A stretch of DNA of 64,000 nt from the NCBI GenBank assembly GCA_937886325.1, contig CALABV010000174.1, positions 1 to 64,000 of the forward strand, in the 5' to 3' direction. The stretch's first letter is position 1, and each line of letters starts with the position of its first letter. A program made the position numbers and the translations under genes. The notes beneath the pieces are model-generated. The model was given only the letters and a program-made list of their open reading frames with translations, ran no database searches and had not been told where the DNA came from. Below, one piece after another: positions 1 to 7,625 of this stretch. The DNA comes from an uncultured Geobacter sp. Lineage in GTDB: Bacteria; Desulfobacterota; Desulfuromonadia; Geobacterales; Geobacteraceae.

Positions 1-161
1 CGAAGGTCAAGTGCGGCGATGGTCATGAGGGTCAGGCAGGGGAGGGAAACCGTCAGGACGTAACGCACCACCATACCCAGGTGATTTTCGCGGACAACAC
101 CCGTTCTCCGAAGGAACATCGCGAGGCAGAAGATGCCGGCTATGAGAAAAACTTTGTCCAT
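1..161 (-). CDS. AEC (auxin efflux carrier) family permease, N-terminal fragment
   Basis: This is the first 53 codons of a gene that runs off the left edge on the minus strand. The peptide begins MDKVFLIAGIFCLAMFLRR and shows two hydrophobic stretches separated by a basic turn, the second containing SLPCLTL. This matches the N-terminus of AEC-family inner-membrane permeases, where a first helix ending in LLRR and a second with SLPALxL are typical. The frame is open for some residues upstream, but it contains no other ATG before an in-frame stop, so the ATG at 161 is preferred although no clear Shine-Dalgarno precedes it. The substrate cannot be told. The family call rests on a short stretch and is moderately sure. 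Confidence 0.6.
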   Translation of the reverse strand, partial: MDKVFLIAGIFCLAMFLRRTGVVRENHLGMVVRYVLTVSLPCLTLMTIAALDL

Positions 162-318
162 GGAGAAACCGGGGTTCGAGAAGATGGAAACCGGCGCTCG
201 TGCCGTTCGTTTTCATGAATTCGGAGCGTTACGGCGATGATAGCAGTCCGGGCATGAAAAAACCAGACAAAATTCAATAAAATTCATGAGATGCATGGGG
301 CCTGGAAGGTGAACGGCA

Positions 319-347
319 TTGACATCCCTCGGCATATTGATTACCTT
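319..347 (+). promoter_or_regulatory. Candidate sigma70-type promoter of the htrA gene
   Basis: A perfect TTGACA (319-324) is followed after 17 bp by TACCTT (342-347), a weak -10 box. It lies about 50 bp upstream of the HtrA start and is the only good -35 box in the gap. The weak -10 could mean activator or alternative-sigma control. No extracytoplasmic-stress (sigmaE) consensus was seen. Confidence 0.35.
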
Positions 348-393
348 GGAAAAATTCGATTACTCGAATGTATCAACAGAGTGAGAGGTTGCC

Positions 394-1830
394 ATGAAGA
401 CTCTTTCCATCATTCCCTGTATTCTGCTCCTGGCCGCTTCAGCCTTCTTTTCCGGGTGTGACAAGAAGGACGGGGCGCTCTATTACGATTCCAGCCGCAA
501 GGGAACCGCGGAGGCGCCGGTCAAGGAGGCGCCGAAGGATCTCCTTGCCACGCAGCAGGCCTTCACGACACTGGTGAAACAGGTGACGCCCTCGGTCGTG
601 AATATTTCAACCATCAGCAGGAAAAAACTGGTGCCGTCTCCCTTCCAATTCTCGCCGTTTTTCGAGGACTTTTTCGGTGACCGGCAGCCCCGCTACCGGC
701 GTGACACCAGTCTCGGTTCCGGGTTCATCATCAATCGCGACGGCTACATCCTGACCAATGACCATGTGGTGCGGGACGCGGAATCCATCAAAGTGAAGCT
801 TTCCAACGACAAGGAATACGAAGGGAAAATCGTCGGTCGTGACCCGAAGACCGATATCGCCATCATCAAGATCGACAGCAAGGAGAGTCTCCCTGTCGCG
901 GTGCTCGGCGATTCGGACAAGCTTCAGGTGGGCCAGTGGGCCATTGCCATCGGTAATCCCTTCGGCCTGGATCGCACCGTGACCGTGGGTGTTGTGTCCG
1001 CCACCGGCCGTTCTAACATGGGAATCGAGACCTACGAAGATTTTATCCAGACCGATGCGTCCATCAATCCCGGGAATTCCGGCGGGCCGCTCCTCAATAT
1101 CCATGGCGAGGTAATCGGCATCAACACCGCTATTGTCGCGGCCGGCCAGGGTATCGGGTTCGCCATTCCCGTGAACATGGCAAAGCACGTGGTGGAGCAG
1201 CTCCTCAAGAAAGGGACGGTCAGCCGGGGATGGCTGGGGGTGTCCATCCAGCCGGTGAACGACGAGATCGCCGCCTCTTTCGGCCTGAAAAAGGCGGCGG
1301 GCGCTCTGGTGAACGAGGTGATGACGGGAAGTCCGGCCGCGGCGGCCGGCATCAGGCAGGGGGACATCATCCTTGGCCTTGACGGCAAGGAAATCAAGGA
1401 TGTGGCCCAGCTTCAGAGGCTGGTTGCCGATACCCCCGTGGGCAAGCGCGTGGAGGTCAGCGTGTTCCGCGAGGGGCGGGAAATGAAGCTGAGCCTGGTC
1501 CTCGGAAACTCCGAGAGCGCGGCCGCCAGTCGTGCGAAACCGGAAGAAGCCTCGCCCGCGAACTGGATGGGCATGACGGTGGCGGAACTGCCGCGGGAAA
1601 TGAGGATGCGGGGCGCGACCGGTGTCGTCATTACCGAAATTGATGCGGAAGGGCTGGCAGCGGAAGCGGGCCTCCAGCGGGGTGACATCATCGTTTCCGT
1701 CAATCGGAACAGGGTGGGCACTATTGCGGAGTACAACCGGGCGGTTGCCGGAATCGCCGCGAAGGGTTCCGCCGTGCTCCTCATAAAAAGGGGCAATGCA
1801 AGCATCTATTTCGTGCTCAAGGCGAGATAG
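394..1830 (+). CDS. degQ: HtrA/DegQ-type periplasmic serine protease, predicted lipoprotein
   Basis: This 478-residue protein is a trypsin-fold protease with two PDZ domains, the DegP/DegQ architecture that removes or refolds damaged envelope proteins. The catalytic triad is visible as His124 (TNDHVV), Asp154 (KTDIAII) and Ser229 (NPGNSGGPL). PDZ1 spans roughly 275-375 and PDZ2 roughly 390-475. The N-terminus is a lipoprotein signal peptide with a lipobox ending at Cys22 (FFSGC), which is unusual because most HtrA proteins are soluble after signal peptidase I cleavage. Asp at the +2 position would favour inner-membrane retention under the E. coli Lol rule; whether that rule applies here is inference. 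A GAGAGGTTGCC leader gives a fair ribosome-binding site for the ATG at 394. The gene looks monocistronic or weakly linked to the next one through a hairpin. DegP and DegQ cannot be told apart from sequence alone. Confidence 0.93.
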   Translation: MKTLSIIPCILLLAASAFFSGCDKKDGALYYDSSRKGTAEAPVKEAPKDLLATQQAFTTLVKQVTPSVVNISTISRKKLVPSPFQFSPFFEDFFGDRQPRYRRDTSLGSGFIINRDGYILTNDHVVRDAESIKVKLSNDKEYEGKIVGRDPKTDIAIIKIDSKESLPVAVLGDSDKLQVGQWAIAIGNPFGLDRTVTVGVVSATGRSNMGIETYEDFIQTDASINPGNSGGPLLNIHGEVIGINTAIVAAGQGIGFAIPVNMAKHVVEQLLKKGTVSRGWLGVSIQPVNDEIAASFGLKKAAGALVNEVMTGSPAAAAGIRQGDIILGLDGKEIKDVAQLQRLVADTPVGKRVEVSVFREGREMKLSLVLGNSESAAASRAKPEEASPANWMGMTVAELPREMRMRGATGVVITEIDAEGLAAEAGLQRGDIIVSVNRNRVGTIAEYNRAVAGIAAKGSAVLLIKRGNASIYFVLKAR

Positions 1831-1832
1831 GG

Positions 1833-1869
1833 TGAATCGCACGGCTCTTGTCGGCAGAGCCGCGATTCA
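1833..1869 (+). terminator. Stem-loop after htrA, possible terminator or attenuator
   Basis: TGAATCG (1833-1839) pairs with CGATTCA (1863-1869), and CGGCTCT (1842-1848) pairs with AGAGCCG (1856-1862), giving a 14-bp stem with a 2-nt bulge and a 7-nt loop. There is no T run, so intrinsic termination is uncertain. It sits 37 bp before the next start codon. Confidence 0.45.
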
Positions 1870-1906
1870 GCCGTAACCTCGGGATGAAAATACAAGGATC
1901 TGATGA

Positions 1907-2938
1907 ATGGGCAAGGAAATATCGCACATCCTCTGTGCCGGCCAGGCGACTCGCTCCATAGCCGGCTCGGGCAAGGCAGGCCTCCGTTCTCTGCTGGGAG
2001 ACTTTTCCCGTTGCTACCATCTCGGTTCCATCGTGCCGGACACCTTTTTTTATGCGGTCCGGTTGCCGTTCACGTCGGGGAATCCTTCAGAATACGGCGA
2101 TATCATTCACGGGTCTGGAGGCAAAGACACCAGCCGGCCCGCTCACGAGATGCTGAAGTCGCTGCGGGATGCGCCGAACGATCCGCTGTTCAGGGAGAAG
2201 GCCGCCTTCGTATGCGGCTACCTCACCCATATGGCTCTCGATTCGACGTTGCACCCCTATGTGTATCATGTGAGCGGCAACTACTACGCCGATTGCCCTG
2301 TCGAGCGTCGGGAGGCCCAGTCCCGTCATCGTCTCATCGAAGGATGGTTCGATCTGCACCTTCTCCGGAAGATAGCAAGAGTGCCGGCAACATGCGGTTA
2401 TGTGAGCGACATTCGACGGAACGGATCCGTGAACAGGGAATTGCTGCGGTTTTTCCTCAACGCCTGTGAAAAGTCGATGCCGATGAACCCATCGGCCTGG
2501 AGGGATCTGGTGCGGGGGTATCGGGTACAGATGGGGTTGAACGCGATCTTCGGGAGGTCTTCGGCGGAAAAACTGGTACGGCGAATGGACAGGACTCTGG
2601 GAGGGCGACTGATGACCTTCCATGCGCTCTTCTACCCCGGAAATCTCCAGGAGATCCCCCGCGAGATTACCCATTTTCCCTCCTTCCGTCATCCGGTCAC
2701 CGGCGAAGAAAGGAAAGGTGGTTTCGAGAGCCTCTGGAAGCAGGCGTTGGAGCGAAGCGGGGACTTTCTCGCCGCGGCTGATGCATTTCTTTTCGCAGGG
2801 GAGGATGATGACGGTCTCAGGAGCGTAATACAAGGATACAATCTCAGCAGCGGGCTTGTGGGGGTTGCCATCCGCGAGGCTGTTCATTACGATTGCATCC
2901 CTTTGCACAGGCTCCGGTTTCCCGATAAAAAGGCGTGA
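1907..2938 (+). CDS. Zinc-dependent phospholipase C-like protein
   Basis: This 343-residue protein resembles the zinc-dependent phospholipase C/S1-P1 nuclease fold (Pfam Zn_dep_PLPC). It shows an N-terminal His (SHILCAG), a PD motif at 44-45 (GSIVPD), His68 (GDIIHG) and the paired motif GYLTHMALDSTLHP with His108, Asp112 and His116, which fits the family's multinuclear zinc site. No signal peptide is visible, so it probably acts in the cytoplasm. Its substrate is unknown, and many proteins of this bacterial group are annotated only by fold. The start at 1907 is supported by AAGGA nine bases upstream; an overlapping ORF in another frame from 1903 is a shadow. It converges with the PhoU-like gene across a strong hairpin. 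Confidence 0.7.
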   Translation: MGKEISHILCAGQATRSIAGSGKAGLRSLLGDFSRCYHLGSIVPDTFFYAVRLPFTSGNPSEYGDIIHGSGGKDTSRPAHEMLKSLRDAPNDPLFREKAAFVCGYLTHMALDSTLHPYVYHVSGNYYADCPVERREAQSRHRLIEGWFDLHLLRKIARVPATCGYVSDIRRNGSVNRELLRFFLNACEKSMPMNPSAWRDLVRGYRVQMGLNAIFGRSSAEKLVRRMDRTLGGRLMTFHALFYPGNLQEIPREITHFPSFRHPVTGEERKGGFESLWKQALERSGDFLAAADAFLFAGEDDDGLRSVIQGYNLSSGLVGVAIREAVHYDCIPLHRLRFPDKKA

Positions 2939-2944
2939 TGGGGG

Positions 2945-2983
2945 CTCCCCCCTGCCGCGGGGTCCGCGCACGGCAGGGGGGAG
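2945..2983. terminator. Bidirectional hairpin between convergent genes
   Basis: CTCCCCCCTGCCG (2945-2957) and CGGCAGGGGGGAG (2971-2983) form a perfect 13-bp stem with a 13-nt loop. It lies exactly between two converging genes (stops at 2938 and 2995). No T tract flanks it, so it may act as an mRNA 3' end stabiliser as well as a terminator. Confidence 0.55.
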
Positions 2984-2994
2984 GGGAGATCCTT

Positions 2995-3591
2995 CTATCG
3001 AGAGAGTTCAGAGGCTATTTCCTTCGCCTTCCGGGCAATACCCTTGAAGATCTCAAGCATCTTCAGAAACAGGGGCGACGCTACAGGGAGGCATAACCCT
3101 TCTATCATCCGTTCTTCATGCTGGGTGGCGTAGTCAATCGCCATCTTCGCCACCATGATCTCCGACTCCTCAACGTAGCGGAGAAGAATCGGGTTCGCGA
3201 CGAGGATCAGGTCGCCGGTTGCCTTAAGAAGTTCCGCCAGATTCTGGGAGAGGAAGCTAATCTCCGTCACGGCCCGGTCGCTGAACAGGATTCTTTCCTT
3301 GATCTTTGTCTCAAGGGGAACCGTGAGTTCAGACAGATCGTCGCAGATACCCATGAGATGGTGAAGGACCGTGGTATATTCTTTCTTTGTCTCATCCTTC
3401 CTCACCAGTTCCTTCACCTTTTTCGTCAGTTCCGGTTCCGCGTTTCTGAAGACGGCAAGTTTCTCCCGGCAGGCATTCAGCGGTTCCAGGGAATTCCTCA
3501 TAAACGCTCTCTGCAACAGAACCATGCAATGTTCCGTTCCCGTGCCTATCTCGTGCATTTGATGCCGTATTTCCTCATAGAGTGTCTTCAT
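2995..3591 (-). CDS. PhoU-like helical domain protein
   Basis: This 198-residue protein appears almost entirely alpha-helical, with repeated acidic/hydrophobic heptads resembling the PhoU-like three-helix bundle. Such proteins accompany phosphate transporters or Na/Pi cotransporters, but none is adjacent here, so its partner is unknown. The start at 3591 (MKTLYEE) is preferred over an upstream ATG at 3612 because AGAGGA lies six bases before it. No signal peptide or membrane segment is seen. The assignment is from helix pattern and length and is only moderate; another four-helix regulatory protein is possible. Confidence 0.5.
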   Translation of the reverse strand: MKTLYEEIRHQMHEIGTGTEHCMVLLQRAFMRNSLEPLNACREKLAVFRNAEPELTKKVKELVRKDETKKEYTTVLHHLMGICDDLSELTVPLETKIKERILFSDRAVTEISFLSQNLAELLKATGDLILVANPILLRYVEESEIMVAKMAIDYATQHEERMIEGLCLPVASPLFLKMLEIFKGIARKAKEIASELSR

Positions 3592-3705
3592 ACAGATCCT
3601 CTCCTTCCGCACTGCGTCTTTCGCATCCGGCGAATCGTCAGCTTTTCAAAATGCCGAATTATATTTTTATTTAAACTAAAAATCAATGGTTTTCTTTCAC
3701 CCGTG

Positions 3706-3733
3706 TTGACAATCGAAGGAGCGAGGATAAAAT
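3706..3733 (+). promoter_or_regulatory. Candidate promoter of the hoxEFUYH operon
   Basis: TTGACA (3706-3711), a 16-bp spacer and TAAAAT (3728-3733) form a near-consensus sigma70 promoter. A start near 3740 would give a leader of about 225 nt before hoxE. The AT inverted repeat at 3663-3683 sits 23 bp upstream of the -35 box. Confidence 0.55.
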
Positions 3734-3895
3734 TTTATCCATAATACAAAAATCATTTTCTCGCCGAATAACGCCGAGCCCCGAAGACCGCTTCTGTTTT
3801 TAATCTTACTGTATTTTCCCGGATAATCCAGAGCCGTCGACTTTTCCCGGCGGAGAAACGAGGGGAGGGTTCGTTCCATTGGCCGGCGCCGGTTA

Positions 3896-3929
3896 CGAGG
3901 GTCGGGGGAAATCCATCTCCCGACCCTCG
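3896..3929 (+). other. Leader hairpin upstream of hoxE
   Basis: CGAGGGTCGGG (3896-3906) pairs perfectly with CCCGACCCTCG (3919-3929) around a 12-nt loop. The hairpin ends 36 bp before the hoxE ATG and has no T run, so it is not an intrinsic terminator. It could stabilise or regulate the hox mRNA; function is inferred only from position. Confidence 0.5.
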
Positions 3930-3965
3930 GGGGCGGGCGAGTGGAATCGATGGAGGTGAAATCCT

Positions 3966-4592
3966 ATGTGCGCTGGAGATGGGCAATCCAGGGATGTCGA
4001 GTACATCAAGCAGGGTACCGGCTCCACCGATGCCGGGGGAACAGGGGCCGCACTTAAACGAGAGGCCGAGGAGCGCGCCAAGGTCGGAGCTCGGCCGGGA
4101 GTTGGTAGGGGCACGGCGCGTGAGGCCGGTGAATCTCCGTATATCCAGGTTGACAGGGTTCTGAAGCGATGCCAGTACAGCCAGGACGCCCTGATCGAGG
4201 TCCTGCACGCAGCCCAGGAGACTTTCGGCTTCCTGAGCGAAGACACCATGACCTACATCGCCCACCAACTGAAACTCCCCCTCAGCTGGGTCTACGGGGT
4301 GGCGAGCTTCTACCACCATTTCAACCTCAAGCCCCAGGGCGAGCACATCTGCAACGTCTGCATGGGAACCGCCTGTTTCGTGAAGCGGGCCGGCGACATC
4401 GTGGAGGCGCTGGAGCGGGAGTTCCATGTCAAGGCGGGGGAAACGACCGCGGACGGAAAGTTGAGCGTCAATATCGTCCGCTGTCTCGGCAACTGCGGCC
4501 TGGCGCCCATGGTCATTCTTGACTGCAAGGTGCATGCGCGGCAGACGCCGGAAACCATGCTGCGCAACTGCAAAGAAGCGGTCGAAGGCTGA
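3966..4592 (+). CDS. hoxE: HoxE, [2Fe-2S] diaphorase subunit of bidirectional NAD-linked [NiFe] hydrogenase
   Basis: HoxE is a NuoE-like thioredoxin-fold subunit that carries a [2Fe-2S] cluster and works with HoxF and HoxU in NAD(P) reduction. The four cluster cysteines are visible in the C-x4-C (CMGTAC) and C-x3-C (CLGNC) motifs. The NuoE domain covers roughly residues 58-205. The first ~55 residues are a Gly/Ala/Arg-rich extension not usual for HoxE, which is normally about 160-170 residues. The ATG at 3966 has a strong GGAGGTGA site six bases upstream, and no other in-frame start lies between it and the domain, so the extension appears real unless there is a frameshift. It is first of five hox genes, 30 bp before hoxF. 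Confidence 0.88.
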   Translation: MCAGDGQSRDVEYIKQGTGSTDAGGTGAALKREAEERAKVGARPGVGRGTAREAGESPYIQVDRVLKRCQYSQDALIEVLHAAQETFGFLSEDTMTYIAHQLKLPLSWVYGVASFYHHFNLKPQGEHICNVCMGTACFVKRAGDIVEALEREFHVKAGETTADGKLSVNIVRCLGNCGLAPMVILDCKVHARQTPETMLRNCKEAVEG

Positions 4593-4622
4593 CGGACCGG
4601 CGCAGGGGAGGTACAAAGAGCC

Positions 4623-6329
4623 ATGACGCGTGAAGAGCTCCGGGCAATGGCCCGCAAAGAACTGGAGAAGCGGAACGCATTCCGCTGCCGCCTGCTTGTC
4701 TGCTACAGCAGCCCCTGTCTTGCCTCGGGAGCGGAAGCGGTGCATAAGGCACTGGTCCAGGCGGTCAGGGAGCGCAATCTTGACGCCGATGTGGATGTGA
4801 CATGCACCGGCTGCGTCGGTCCGTGCAGCCGGGGACCGCTCGTCACGGTGCGCATTCCGGGTCGGGAAGACGTGATCTACGAACACGTCACCCCGGAGTT
4901 CGTGGTCCGCATCCTGGAAGAGCATGCGCTCGGGAACAGGGTGCTCGACGAAAACGTGCTTCCCGGTGATCTCCCTTTCTTTGCCAAGCAGCTCAAGGTG
5001 GTGCTGGCCAACAGCGCCAACCTGGACCCGGAAAGCCTGGAGTCATCGGTCAGCATGGGGGGGTTCACCGCGCTGTGCAAGGTGCTGGAGGAGATGACGC
5101 CGGAGCAGGTGGTGGAGGAGATCAAGAAGAGCGGTCTGCGCGGCCGCGGCGGCGGCGGTTTCCCGACGGGCCTGAAGTGGGACCTGGTCCGCAAGGCCGC
5201 GGGCGAGAAGAAATTCATCGTCGCCAACGGTGACGAAGGGGACCCCGGCGCCTACATGGATCGGACCACCATGGAGTCGGACCCCTTCCTGGTGCTGGAG
5301 GGGATGGCTATTGCCGCATACGCAGTAGGAGCGGATCAGGGATATATCTACGTCCGCGCCGAGTATCCCCTGGCAGCTGAGCGGCTCGCCAAGGCCATCA
5401 AAAAGGCGGAAAAGGCGGAGATCCTCGGCAACCGCATCTTCGGCAGCAACTTCAACTTCCGCGTCGACATCCGCCTCGGCGCCGGCGCATTCGTCTGCGG
5501 CGAGGAGACGGGCCTGCTTACCTCGGTCATGGGCCGGCGCGGCCAGCCCTATCCCCGCCCGCCTTTTCCTGCCAACAGCGGGCTGTGGGGGTGCCCCACC
5601 CTGATCAACAACGTGGAGACCTTCGGCAATATCGCTCCCATAATAAATCGCGGCGGCGACTGGTACGCAAGTATCGGCACGGAAAAGAGCAAGGGGACAA
5701 AGATCTTCGCCCTGGCGGGCGAGATCAACAACACCGGGCTCATCGAGGTGCCCATGGGTATTACGCTGCGCGAGGTCGTGTACGAGATAGGAGGGGGCAT
5801 ACCCAAGGGCGCGGGCTTCAAGGCGGCCCAGACCGGAGGTCCCAGCGGCGGCTGCATCCCGGCCCAGTTTCTGGACACCCCCATCGACTACGAGAACCTG
5901 GCGGCGCTGGGCTCCATCATGGGTTCCGGCGGCCTGGTCATCATGAACGACCGGAGCTGCATGGTGGACGTGGCCCGGTTCTTCATGGACTTCTGCCGGG
6001 ATGAGAGCTGCGGCAAGTGCATCCCCTGCCGGGTCGGCACCTCCCAGATGCTGCGGATACTGGAGCGGATCTGCAACGGGAGCGCGGTCATGGAAGATCT
6101 GGACAAACTCCAGGAGCTCGCCGTCATGGTCCAGGACACCAGCCTGTGCGGACTCGGCTTCACCTCGCCCAACCCGACCCTGAGCACGCTCAGGTATTTC
6201 CGGGAAGAATACGAGGCCCATATCCGCGACAGGAAGTGCCCGGTCGGGGTGTGCGCCATGAACGAGGCGCCTCTGCGTGAGCTCGTTCACGAGTTGCCGC
6301 GACGCATCAGGGAAGCAGGGAAACAGTGA
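4623..6329 (+). CDS. hoxF: HoxF, FMN/NAD-binding diaphorase subunit
   Basis: HoxF (568 residues) is the NuoF-like flavoprotein where NAD(P)+ meets the electron chain of the soluble hydrogenase. An N-terminal thioredoxin-like [2Fe-2S] domain (about 20-100, with CTGCVGPC) precedes the FMN/NADH fold, whose glycine-rich loop is GRGGGGFPTG near 175. NGDEGDPGAYMDR follows. The [4Fe-4S] motif is ESCGKCIPCRVGT near 460, and a late Cys lies in DTSLCGLG. A short CPVGVC motif near the C-terminus is usual in HoxF. No additional ferredoxin domain follows, unlike HndC of NADP-reducing [FeFe] enzymes. A GGGGAGG site precedes the ATG. Confidence 0.93.
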   Translation: MTREELRAMARKELEKRNAFRCRLLVCYSSPCLASGAEAVHKALVQAVRERNLDADVDVTCTGCVGPCSRGPLVTVRIPGREDVIYEHVTPEFVVRILEEHALGNRVLDENVLPGDLPFFAKQLKVVLANSANLDPESLESSVSMGGFTALCKVLEEMTPEQVVEEIKKSGLRGRGGGGFPTGLKWDLVRKAAGEKKFIVANGDEGDPGAYMDRTTMESDPFLVLEGMAIAAYAVGADQGYIYVRAEYPLAAERLAKAIKKAEKAEILGNRIFGSNFNFRVDIRLGAGAFVCGEETGLLTSVMGRRGQPYPRPPFPANSGLWGCPTLINNVETFGNIAPIINRGGDWYASIGTEKSKGTKIFALAGEINNTGLIEVPMGITLREVVYEIGGGIPKGAGFKAAQTGGPSGGCIPAQFLDTPIDYENLAALGSIMGSGGLVIMNDRSCMVDVARFFMDFCRDESCGKCIPCRVGTSQMLRILERICNGSAVMEDLDKLQELAVMVQDTSLCGLGFTSPNPTLSTLRYFREEYEAHIRDRKCPVGVCAMNEAPLRELVHELPRRIREAGKQ

Positions 6330-6342
6330 AGGAGGTTTGACC

Positions 6343-7065
6343 ATGTCAGTAATAACCTTGACAATCAACGGCACGGAAGGGAGCGCTCCCGCGGGGGCGA
6401 CACTGCTGGAGGCCTGCCGCCAGAACGGTGTCGAGCTGCCGACCCTGTGCCACCTGGAGGGCCTGACCCCCATCGGCGCCTGTCGGCTGTGCCTGGTCCA
6501 GGTGGAAGGCGCCCGGCGGCTCCTGCCCGCCTGCACCACCGAGGCCCAGGAGGGGATGGTCGTTCTCACCCACACTGAAAAACTGGTGAGCTACCGCAAG
6601 ATGATACTTGAACTCCTCCTGTCGGAACGGAATCATATCTGCGCCGTGTGCGTGGCAAACGGCAGCTGCGAGCTGCGCGCCCGGTGCGCGGAACTGGGGG
6701 TGGACCACACCCGCTTCGAGTACCGCTGCCCGGATCTGCCCGGAATCGACACCACCCATGAGCGCAACGGTCTCGACCACAACCGCTGCATCAGCTGCAC
6801 CCGCTGCATCCGAGCCTGCGACCAGATAGAGGGCGCCCATACCCTGGACATGCAGGGGCGCGGCATAGAGAACCGCATCTTCATCGATATGCACCAGACC
6901 TGGGGGAGCAGCAAGAGTTGCACCAAGTGCGGCAAGTGCGTCAACGTCTGCCCCACCGGCACCTTGTTCTGGAAGGGGTCGACGGTCGCTGAAATGGAGA
7001 AGGAGGTCGGTTTCCTCCAGTGGATCAAGGGCGGGCGCGAGAAGAAATCGTGGAGTTACCTATGA
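6343..7065 (+). CDS. hoxU: HoxU, ferredoxin-like iron-sulfur diaphorase subunit
   Basis: HoxU (240 residues) corresponds to the N-terminal part of NuoG and wires the flavin subunit to the hydrogenase module. It has an N-terminal [2Fe-2S] ferredoxin domain (CHLEGLTPIGACRLC, then PACTT), a His-Cys3 [4Fe-4S] motif (HICAVCVANGSC) and two further [4Fe-4S] motifs (CISCTRCIRAC and CTKCGKCVNVCPTG). The start at 6343 follows GAAGGAGG with a six-base spacer; the frame is open upstream inside hoxF, but that stretch is not part of the family. Its TGA overlaps the hoxY start (ATGA), indicating translational coupling. Confidence 0.93.
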   Translation: MSVITLTINGTEGSAPAGATLLEACRQNGVELPTLCHLEGLTPIGACRLCLVQVEGARRLLPACTTEAQEGMVVLTHTEKLVSYRKMILELLLSERNHICAVCVANGSCELRARCAELGVDHTRFEYRCPDLPGIDTTHERNGLDHNRCISCTRCIRACDQIEGAHTLDMQGRGIENRIFIDMHQTWGSSKSCTKCGKCVNVCPTGTLFWKGSTVAEMEKEVGFLQWIKGGREKKSWSYL

Positions 7066-7604
7066 CACGCAAAGCGAGAGTCGCGACGGTCTGGCTGGGA
7101 GGGTGTTCCGGCTGCCACATGAGTTTCCTGGACATCGACGAGAAGCTTATCGACCTGGCCGGGCTGATTGATCTGGTCTACAGTCCCATCGCGGATGTGA
7201 AGGAATACCCTGAGGATGTGGACGTGGCGCTGATCGAGGGGGCGCTGTGCAATACCGAGAACCTGGAACTGCTGCTCAAAATACGGGAGAGGACCAGGTT
7301 CATCGTGAGCTTCGGTGATTGCGCGGTAACCGGCAATACGTCCCAGCTGCGCAACCGGTTGAACATCGACGATGTGCTGACGCAGGTGTACCAGGCGGGA
7401 CCGGGGAGCATTCCCCGGGGGCCTGAGGCGATAGAGGTGCTGCCGGTGCTCCTGCCCAAGGTGTATCCACTGCATGCGGCGGTTGCCGTGGATTTCTACC
7501 TGCCGGGCTGCCCGCCGGACCCGGACCGGATTTACAAGACGGTCGCGGCCCTGTTGGCGGGTGAAAAGCCGGAGTTGCCTCCGGAGTCAATAACGTTCGG
7601 GTAG
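7062..7604 (+). CDS. hoxY: HoxY, small subunit of bidirectional [NiFe] hydrogenase
   Basis: HoxY (180 residues) is the short cytoplasmic hydrogenase small subunit that carries the proximal [4Fe-4S] cluster. The ligands are seen in CSGCHMSFLD, GDCAVTGN and PGCPPDPDRIY. There is no Tat signal peptide and no medial/distal cluster domain, as expected for group 3d enzymes. The start at 7062 overlaps the hoxU stop as ATGA and follows TGGAG; the longer upstream reading frame is a shadow of hoxU. It pairs with HoxH 21 bp downstream. Confidence 0.93.
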   Translation: MTRKARVATVWLGGCSGCHMSFLDIDEKLIDLAGLIDLVYSPIADVKEYPEDVDVALIEGALCNTENLELLLKIRERTRFIVSFGDCAVTGNTSQLRNRLNIDDVLTQVYQAGPGSIPRGPEAIEVLPVLLPKVYPLHAAVAVDFYLPGCPPDPDRIYKTVAALLAGEKPELPPESITFG

Positions 7605-7625
7605 GCGTTGGAGGAGTGTGAGACC

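Larger units (their letters stand above)
3592..3965. other. Intergenic region between the PhoU-like gene and hoxE
   Basis: This 374-bp divergent gap holds the putative hox promoter (3706-3733) and a strong leader hairpin (3896-3929). An AT-rich inverted repeat, ATTTTTA (3663-3669) with TAAAAAT (3677-3683), lies just upstream of the promoter and could be an operator. The first third is AT-rich, while the last third is GC-rich and structured. No convincing ORF was found. Confidence 0.6.

Noticed and set aside
607..1842. 411-codon minus-strand ORF over htrA
   Set aside because: Shadow of a gene with an intact protease triad and PDZ domains on the plus strand; no family motif in the antisense product.
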